Below, piece after piece: positions 13,952 through 18,783 of a DNA stretch of 18,783 nt (its first letter is position 1; the number at the start of each line of letters is the position of its first letter). Made by a program: the position numbers and the translations under genes. A model generated the notes under the pieces. It was not told where the DNA came from. It was given only the letters and a program-made list of their open reading frames with translations, and searched no databases. Source of the DNA: an uncultured Kineosporia sp. (GTDB taxonomy: Bacteria > Actinomycetota > Actinomycetes > Actinomycetales > Kineosporiaceae); the NCBI GenBank assembly GCA_937859855.1, contig CALMAR010000025.1, positions 1-18,783 on the forward strand, read 5' to 3'.

Positions 13952-15034
13952 GTGCCCTGGAGCCCTGAGGTCCCCTTCAACGATCTACCGCCACTGCCGC
14001 CGGTGGGCCTAGACCTAGAGCCCAAGTCCGTCCTCAAGGCAACCGTCGAGGCCCGAACCGCTTTGGCGACACTCGCGCAGGCCAGTCAACTGCTACCCAA
14101 CCCCCACATCTTGATCCATGCCGTCCCACTCCTCGAGGCGCAAGCCAGCTCCGAGATCGAGAACATCGTCACCACGGCCGACGAGTTGTTCAAGCATGTC
14201 GACTCCGGCGGGGGCGACCATGCCACCAAGGAGGCGTTGAGGTATCGGAGCGCCCTGTTCGCCGGGGTTGAGTCGATTAAACACCGGCCGCTCACTGCTG
14301 TCACAGCTACTCGGATCTGCTCTGAGCTGCAGGGCCGGGAAATGGCTGTCCGAGCGATACCAGGAGCCCGGATTGCGAATCCGACGACGCGGGAGGTGGT
14401 GTACGCGCCGCCAGAGGGATCTCATCTCATTGGCGAGAAACTCACGGCCTGGGAGCGCTTCATCCACGCCGACGACGACCTTGATCCGCTGGTGCGAATG
14501 GCGGTCGCCCACTACCAGTTCGAGGCGATCCACCCGTTCCATGACGGCAACGGGCGTACCGGTCGCGTCGTTAACATCCTGATGCTGATCGAGGCCGGGC
14601 TGCTGAACGATCCCATCCTGTATCTCTCGCGGGCGATCATCGCCCACAAAAACGATTACTACCGACTCTTACGAGCTGTCACCGCCGAGGAAGCCTGGAT
14701 CGAATGGATCCTCTACATGCTGGACGTCGTCCGTGAATCAGCGACATCGACGACACGCAAGATCGGAGCCATCCGAACGTGTCAGAACGACATCGATGAG
14801 CGAGCCCGCGGTGCGACTCCTGGTGGTCGTGATGCCCAGTTCTTGGCCGAGCTCTTCGAGCAGCCCTACTGCCGCATCAACATGGTCTCCGAGCGATGCC
14901 ACGTCTCGCGACAGACCGCCTCGTCTTGGCTGCATGCATTGGTCTCGGCAGGTCTCCTCAGTGACGTCAAGGTCGGCAGAGAACTTCTCTTCGTCAACCA
15001 TGAATTCTTGGAGGTGCTCATTCGACCCGAGTGA
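13952..15034 (+). CDS. Class II Fic-domain protein with C-terminal winged helix (predicted AMPylator/NMP-transferase)
   Basis: The 360-residue protein has a Fic/DOC N-terminal region with LLEAQASSEIENIVTTADEL. SSEIEN (66-71) fits the inhibitory helix motif [S/T]xxxE[G/N], with Glu70 as the residue that blocks ATP placement. The catalytic loop HPFHDGNGRTGR (194-205, His194) is intact. The C-terminal fifth reads as a winged helix (RINMVSERCHVSRQTASSWL, HALVSAGLL), common in stand-alone class II Fic proteins. Fic enzymes transfer AMP or another nucleotide to Ser/Thr/Tyr of target proteins; the target cannot be read from sequence. The GTG start follows a very strong ribosome site. The AT-rich palindromic promoter suggests tight control, possibly by its own winged helix. 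Confidence 0.92.
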   Translation: MPWSPEVPFNDLPPLPPVGLDLEPKSVLKATVEARTALATLAQASQLLPNPHILIHAVPLLEAQASSEIENIVTTADELFKHVDSGGGDHATKEALRYRSALFAGVESIKHRPLTAVTATRICSELQGREMAVRAIPGARIANPTTREVVYAPPEGSHLIGEKLTAWERFIHADDDLDPLVRMAVAHYQFEAIHPFHDGNGRTGRVVNILMLIEAGLLNDPILYLSRAIIAHKNDYYRLLRAVTAEEAWIEWILYMLDVVRESATSTTRKIGAIRTCQNDIDERARGATPGGRDAQFLAELFEQPYCRINMVSERCHVSRQTASSWLHALVSAGLLSDVKVGRELLFVNHEFLEVLIRPE

Positions 15035-15105
15035 GCAGTCTCTAACGACGCCGAGTACGCCGGTTCGCCCCTCGCTATTGGGCTCACAGCTTGGTCGAAG
15101 ACTGA

Positions 15106-15792
15106 TCAATCAATATCCCAGGCATCCCATGAGATCTTCCGCTCGAGCTCTGATCGAGTCGGCGCGGCTTCCCCCGAAAACATGGCCTCGAGGGCTGCGG
15201 CTACTTCATGGAGTTCCTCGTGGGCATGTTGTCGGTGGATCGCCTCGCACTCCACATACACGACGGAATTCATCGTGAAGGTTCTGACCGAGTGCCTAGT
15301 TCTATTTCGGACCAGGCGGCGAATCGCTTTGCGCAATGCCTCTTGCTGGTCGCCAGGGACGCCGTGAACTTCTGCAAAGCCGCGCTTGCTGACTACTGTG
15401 TCGGCCGCAAGCTGGGCTACGATGCCGATCCGCGTGGCGGGAACTGGGGGCTGAAAATGTCTATCGATCGATGTCAGGCACCGCCTGCACGTCGGCGCGA
15501 AAGCGGCTTGCTCATATGGATCGAGCGACCCACCCTCGCCGCCGACCATTATCACCCACTCACGGCCACATAGAGTCGTCGGTGACCATCGCGGTTGTAA
15601 TAGCGAGGCCTTTTCGTACTTCGACAGGAATGTGTTCCCTGGTTCGAAGTTGAACTTGTGTACCGCCTCGCGCGCTGATGGTCCTTCCGCCGAAGCGGCT
15701 AGGTGAACGGCTGCTCCGCCACCTGTCGCTACGAGCAACATGGGCGATCCGCCAACTTCAATGAAGTTGGGCCCGTGCAGTTTCGAAACCAT
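15106..15792 (-). CDS. Unknown cytosolic protein with a possible zinc site
   Basis: The 228-residue protein has no recognised family. Residues 1-60 are strand-rich (KLHGPNFIEVGGSPMLLVAT, VHKFNFEPGNTFLSKYEKA). The middle has CGREWVIMVGGEGGSLDPYE and PTCRRCLTSID: Cys75 with Cys102 and Cys105 recall the CGxxW...CxxC layout of small zinc domains. The C-terminal half is helical (DQQEALRKAIRRLVRNRT, AHEELHEVAAALEAMF) and ends in ISWDAWDID. The ATG at 15792 was chosen because upstream residues stop being protein-like, but no good ribosome site precedes it. It converges with the Fic gene, 71 bp apart. Confidence 0.6.
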   Translation of the reverse strand: MVSKLHGPNFIEVGGSPMLLVATGGGAAVHLAASAEGPSAREAVHKFNFEPGNTFLSKYEKASLLQPRWSPTTLCGREWVIMVGGEGGSLDPYEQAAFAPTCRRCLTSIDRHFQPPVPATRIGIVAQLAADTVVSKRGFAEVHGVPGDQQEALRKAIRRLVRNRTRHSVRTFTMNSVVYVECEAIHRQHAHEELHEVAAALEAMFSGEAAPTRSELERKISWDAWDID

Positions 15793-16098
15793 CGCGTCAT
15801 TGTCGCCCAGAGGGGGCAAGCTGACGATGGCCGTACTGAGATGGGCATGACCCGCGGTCCAAGATCTCTCCCTGGTGCCGCCTACTCCGCGGGTGCTCCC
15901 GGACCCGACTCGCACCTGATCACCCCTGTCACAGAGTCCAGCGGCCATCTTCCTACGCCGATCGCGGACATGACGGCTAAGTTCGTGACTAGTTGCCCCG
16001 ATCCGCCGTTGCCCTAAACGCCTCTCCGGCTGCCGCCGAAGTAGGTACGCATGCTCATCAACAGATGACCATCAATCTGCTTGATCGGATTGCCGTCC
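15793..16098. other. Stretch without a supported gene
   Basis: The 300 bp upstream of the unknown gene show no protein-like frame. They should contain that gene's promoter, but no clear -10/-35 pair is visible. Confidence 0.4.
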
Positions 16099-16120
16099 CG
16101 TGGAATCCGTCGTGGAATCC
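16099..16120 (+). repeat. Paired direct repeat, predicted right-end arm sites of segment 5
   Basis: CGTGGAATCC occurs at 16099 and 16111, a 12-bp step, with the first copy 115 bp before att copy E. It is the same motif version as at 7301 and 16318. Confidence 0.68.
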
Positions 16121-16213
16121 ACTTCGGGCTGCATGCGGTGCACTGAGTGCTGACGGTGCGCGCGGTTGCGCTTCTGGTGCTGGTCAGGGCGATGTATGGG
16201 TTTGAGCGTGTGT

Positions 16214-16257
16214 CTCGTAATGAATAGGTCGTCGGTTCGATTGCGACAGGCGGCTCC
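16214..16257 (+). repeat. att core copy E
   Basis: 43 of 44 positions match the tRNA-Thr 3' part; the single change (GATTGCGAC for GATTCCGAC) breaks a T-stem pair. Upstream and downstream flanks match those of copies B and A respectively. Confidence 0.9.
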
Positions 16258-16336
16258 ACCATCGTTGCAGGTCAGGCCCTGTTTTTAGTGTGCGCTTGTG
16301 TGCTTGAAAAGTTCAACCGTGGAATCCAGGTGTGAA
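16258..16336 (+). repeat. Conserved left-end block after copy E, with arm site
   Basis: The first 20 bases after the core are identical to those after copy A. CTTGTGTGCTTGAAAA and CAACC follow, then CGTGGAATCCAGGTGTGAA from 16318, exactly 61 bp after the core. This block shows that another element starts here. Confidence 0.7.
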
Positions 16337-16403
16337 TCGCTTGTTGCGACTTACCGCTCTTAGCGCACGTTCGTGCGAAACCGTCGGCGCTGGGAGTCTG
16401 TAT

Positions 16404-16619
16404 GTGGAGCCGCACCGTGAGGAGCTGCACCGGCTGGTGGATGACTTGCCTGCCGGGGAGGTTCCGGCTGCCCTCGCAGCCCTGAGAGCCCGGCAAGTGA
16501 AGCGGCCAGCGCCGACATGGCCGCCTGCGTGGTTCGGCTCAGTCCGGGGGAGCGAGCCGGATGTGTCGGAGCGAGTAGACGAGATTCTGCGTGAGGGCTG
16601 GGGGCGCCGTCCGGCGTGA
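16404..16619 (+). CDS. VapB-type antitoxin
   Basis: The 71-residue protein begins at GTG 16404 with GGGAG 7 nt upstream. It reads EPHREELHRLVDDLPAGEVP, AALAALRARQ, a Pro-rich middle PAPTWPPAWFGS and EPDVSERVDEILREGWGR. This layout (N-terminal helix pair, linker, C-terminal toxin-binding helix ending in EGxGR) is common in actinobacterial VapB-like antitoxins. Its TGA overlaps the GTG of the following PIN gene. An earlier in-frame GTG at 16332 lies inside the element-end block and is not favoured. Because its toxin is broken, it is probably an orphan now. Confidence 0.72.
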   Translation: MEPHREELHRLVDDLPAGEVPAALAALRARQVKRPAPTWPPAWFGSVRGSEPDVSERVDEILREGWGRRPA

Positions 16620-16753
16620 TCCTGGTCGATACCGGCCCGCTGGTGGCAGCGGCACTGTCGGATGATGCGAATCATCGCCAGTGTGTGGAGCTGTTTCCGT
16701 CTCTGCATCTGAATGCTGAGCCGACTGCACGAGTGACGCCTTGTAATGCGTGA
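16616..16753 (+). pseudogene. Truncated VapC PIN-domain toxin
   Basis: The frame opens as VILVDTGPLVAAALSDDANH, the first strand and helix of a PIN domain with the catalytic Asp5, and continues to CVELFPSLHLNAEPT. It then hits a stop after 45 codons where complete VapC proteins have about 130. The remaining acidic residues are lost, so it cannot be an active RNase. It overlaps vapB by four bases (GTGA), the normal operon arrangement. Confidence 0.75.
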
Positions 16754-16797
16754 GTGGTATCTGGGGATATGAGATAGCTCTGAGACGGCTGCAGGAA

Positions 16798-17442
16798 CTA
16801 ACCCTGGCCACCCAGACCAGCGTCGCGAGCCTTGACTATGGCCTGGGATCGGTCGGCGACCTGGATCTTGATGAAGATGTTCGAGACGTGGTTGCGGACG
16901 GTCTTGAGACTGATCATCAGATCGTGGGCGATGGCGGCGTTGCCCCTTCCTGCGGCGATCATCTCCAGCACCTCCCGCTCGCGTTCGGTCAGCGACGGGA
17001 AGGCGGCAGCGGTCGACCCGGAGCCGTTGGTGAAGTGCGCGATGACCCGTTGGGCTATCTCCGGGCCGAAGATTGCCTCGCCCGCCGCGGCCGCTCGGAT
17101 GGCGCGCACGATCTCATCCTGATCGGCGCCTTTGAGTACATAGCCCCTTGCGCCCGCCCGCATCGCGGCGAACACAGAGTCGTCATCCTGGAACATGGTT
17201 AGGACGACGACGGCGGCGGAGGTCCCGGATCGCGTGAGCCTGCGGGTGACTTCGATCCCGTCGAGGCCCGGCATACGCAAATCCATGAGGATCACGTCGG
17301 GATCGAGCGAAGCGGCTTGCTCGAGGGCACGCTCTCCGGTGTCGGCTTGACCGACGATCTCGATGTCGTCCGTGCCGTCGAGCATGACCTCCAACCCCCG
17401 CCGGAAGGCCGGATGGTCGTCCACGACCAACAGTCTGGTCAT
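16798..17442 (-). CDS. NarL/LuxR-type response regulator
   Basis: The 214-residue protein has a receiver domain with the acidic pair VDDHPAFRRG (Asp8, Asp9), phospho-acceptor Asp54 in ILMDLRMPGLDG, and the switch region VVVLTMF and YVLKGA. A C-terminal LuxR-type helix-turn-helix follows: SLTEREREVLEMIAAGRGNA, LMISLKTVRNHVSNI. It is a DNA-binding transcription factor activated by phosphorylation. Its ATG overlaps the stop of the kinase gene upstream (ATGA), so it is the partner of that kinase. It lies just right of the truncated segment 6 and is probably backbone. Target genes are unknown. Confidence 0.93.
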   Translation of the reverse strand: MTRLLVVDDHPAFRRGLEVMLDGTDDIEIVGQADTGERALEQAASLDPDVILMDLRMPGLDGIEVTRRLTRSGTSAAVVVLTMFQDDDSVFAAMRAGARGYVLKGADQDEIVRAIRAAAAGEAIFGPEIAQRVIAHFTNGSGSTAAAFPSLTEREREVLEMIAAGRGNAAIAHDLMISLKTVRNHVSNIFIKIQVADRSQAIVKARDAGLGGQG

Positions 17443-18782
17443 GCGCCGACGTCCATCGGTTCAATCTGGCTGAGACCATCGGGGAGCGGCAGCAGGGCAC
17501 GAACCACCAAGCCGCCTTCAGGAGGACTGGTGATCGCACAACTGCCGCCGAGTTCAGCCGCGCGCTCGCTCATCGACGTCCACCCCACGCCTCGGTGTGG
17601 ATCACGGCCGGCGCCTCGGCCGTTGTCGACGATGGTCACCTCGAAGGCGCCATTGACCTCGAGACCGACGCGGCAACGGGTGGCGCCGGAGTGGCGCGCG
17701 ACATTGGTCAGGGCCTCGGAGGCGATCCGGAAGGCGGCAACCTCCACTGCGGCCGATAACACTGGAAGTGACTCCGGACCGACCACTTCAAAGAGGATCT
17801 CACCAGCCAGAGACGAGGCTCGCTGCCGGATCGCGCCGACCAGCCCGACCTCATCGATGGCGGGGGGCCGAAGATCGTCTACCAAGCGGCGCACCTCTGC
17901 GATGGCAGCCTTTACCTCGTCCCGGGTCTCGGCCACCAGCGCGTTGCGGTCGGCCGCGTCGGACCGGGACTGAATGGCGTTGAGCCTGAGCACGATCGCC
18001 GCCAGGGACGGCCCAAGACCGTCGTGAAGGTCCCGGCGAAGCCTGCGCCGCTCCTCCTCTCGCCCAGCGACGATCCGGCTGCGCGACTCGCGGAGCTCGT
18101 CATTGAGGTGCTCGGATCGCACCAGGACCGCGGCATAGCGAGCAAGATCCTCAATCAGATCAAGGTCAGTGGCAGACATCTCGCGGCCGGGCGGGATCTC
18201 GATCGCTAGGTGGCCCACCAGTTCGCCTCGATGGATCATCTGCGTTCGCAGTGCCGCGGCCGCGCCGGGCTCGGTCGTCTCCACCCAGACCGGTCCTACC
18301 TTCAGCACATCGGCCACGGCATCGGTCACGGCCGCGATCAGCCCATCTGGATCGGCGGCCTCGGCCCGGCGGGCGAGCAGCCGGATCGCCGCGCGCGGAT
18401 CGGACCGGAAACCGTAGACCCAGTGTTCGATCCGCCCGCGCAACCAGGAATACGCCGGATGCACGGCCACCGCAACGATTCCCACCGCCATCAGGCCGCC
18501 TACCGAGCTGGCGCCGATGAGCCGCTCGGTAGCGAAGAGCAGGGAGGCGTAGAGGGCCACGACGGCAAGGACCAGGAGCAGATAGGTCAGCGTGCGCGAC
18601 AGGACCAGGCGGATGTCGAAGAGCCGGTACCGCAGGATCGCGATGCCCACGGAGATCGGCAGCCCGACCGCGACCAGGCCGAGAGCCGCGGGGAAGAGCG
18701 GCCCGTCGTCCAGCAGGAAGTGGTTCATCCAGGCGGCCAGCAACGTGACCGGCACGGTCAGCGCTCCCCAGACCGGCCACAG
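17439..18782 (-). CDS. Membrane-bound NarL-type sensor histidine kinase, N-terminus outside the window
   Basis: The frame is open to the right edge, so the start is missing. Counting from the in-frame GTG at 18755, at least three membrane segments are seen (about 24-41, 57-74, 86-104), then a GAF-like region (about 120-210) and a coiled linker. The HisKA_3 dimerisation helix carries the phospho-acceptor in RRDLHDGLGPS (His244). The HATPase domain shows the N-box EALTNVARHSG (Asn351) and VDNGRGAG. It autophosphorylates and passes the phosphate to the overlapping response regulator. The signal is unknown; the membrane region suggests an envelope or membrane cue. Confidence 0.92.
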   Translation of the reverse strand: MWPVWGALTVPVTLLAAWMNHFLLDDGPLFPAALGLVAVGLPISVGIAILRYRLFDIRLVLSRTLTYLLLVLAVVALYASLLFATERLIGASSVGGLMAVGIVAVAVHPAYSWLRGRIEHWVYGFRSDPRAAIRLLARRAEAADPDGLIAAVTDAVADVLKVGPVWVETTEPGAAAALRTQMIHRGELVGHLAIEIPPGREMSATDLDLIEDLARYAAVLVRSEHLNDELRESRSRIVAGREEERRRLRRDLHDGLGPSLAAIVLRLNAIQSRSDAADRNALVAETRDEVKAAIAEVRRLVDDLRPPAIDEVGLVGAIRQRASSLAGEILFEVVGPESLPVLSAAVEVAAFRIASEALTNVARHSGATRCRVGLEVNGAFEVTIVDNGRGAGRDPHRGVGWTSMSERAAELGGSCAITSPPEGGLVVRALLPLPDGLSQIEPMDVGA

Positions 18783-18783
18783 G

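Larger units (their letters stand above)
11831..16213 (+). mobile_element. Segment 5 of the tRNA-Thr island (4.4 kb, membrane proteins, Fic protein)
   Basis: Bounded by copies D and E. The right end carries paired CGTGGAATCC repeats (16099, 16111). The left end lacks the conserved left-end block but shares GACAAAC-N9-AGACG with segment 1. Cargo is a two-gene membrane operon, gene fragments, a Fic protein and an unknown gene. It may itself be a fusion of older insertions. Confidence 0.6.
16258..16755 (+). mobile_element. Segment 6: truncated vapBC cassette at the right edge of the island
   Basis: It has a complete left end with the CGTGGAATCC motif and a vapB gene, but vapC breaks off after about 45 codons and no right-end repeats or further 44-bp core follow. 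The right half of the element appears deleted, fusing it to the backbone regulator gene. Confidence 0.62.

Noticed and set aside
15637..15660. Sequence resembling the left-end block (AAGTTGAACTTGTGTA)
   Set aside because: It is inside the unknown gene at 15106-15792, lacks the core and arm motif, and fits the coding frame.
15703..16017. Plus-strand ORF of 104 residues
   Set aside because: Composition is not protein-like and it overlaps the start of the better supported minus-strand gene.
7416..16257. Five further tRNA-Thr genes
   Set aside because: Only the anticodon loop to the 3' end is present in these copies; the 5' acceptor strand, D-arm and 5' anticodon stem are missing.
3847..16257. 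Integron or CRISPR array
   Set aside because: No attC hairpins, IntI or attI are present, and the repeats are far apart with gene-sized, unrelated intervals.

Overview
This is a high-GC actinobacterial chromosome segment. Evidence: very high GC, many GTG starts, ATGA/GTGA start-stop overlaps, leaderless starts behind TANNNT boxes, and a conserved left-hand order of a probable thymidylate kinase end, DNA polymerase III delta-prime (holB), a TAP-like exported hydrolase and a tRNA-Thr(CGT). The species cannot be named from the window alone.

Layout. 1-3602 is conserved backbone: tmk? 3' end, holB, a secreted alpha/beta-hydrolase lipoprotein, and a convergent VOC-fold protein. 3815-3888 is an intact tRNA-Thr(CGT) with its own promoter. 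3891 to about 16755 is accessory DNA. It is cut into six segments by five further copies of the same 44-bp 3' part of the tRNA gene (anticodon loop to just past the acceptor stem) at 7416, 10139, 11060, 11787 and 16214. 16798-18783 is a leftward sensor kinase/response regulator pair that is probably backbone again.

The island reads as a serial pile-up of small elements that all use one tRNA attachment site. Segment 1 carries a decayed hypothetical gene and a TetR/glycosyltransferase operon. Segment 2 carries two unknown genes and a HigBA-type toxin-antitoxin pair. Segment 3 is only 877 bp and holds just a DUF433/DUF5615 (PIN-like) pair. Segment 4 is a broken tyrosine integrase. Segment 5 carries two six-TM membrane proteins, a broken sensor-kinase fragment, a class II Fic protein and an unknown gene. 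Segment 6 carries vapB and a truncated vapC.

The strongest unexplained signal is not in the genes. The repeat copies are flanked by paired 9-10 bp direct repeats at fixed distances. A pair at 12-bp spacing starts 113-115 bp before the core (four copies), and a matching site starts 59-61 bp after it (four copies). The site comes in two sequence versions (CGTGGGACA and CGTGGAATCC), and both ends of a given segment carry the same version. This is what arm-type integrase sites should look like. It suggests that small, mostly integrase-free toxin-antitoxin cassettes are moved in trans by at least two integrase specificities that share one tRNA core site, a cassette array that resembles an integron in layout only. 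All functional statements about this array are inference; the repeats, their spacing and their two classes are read directly from the sequence.
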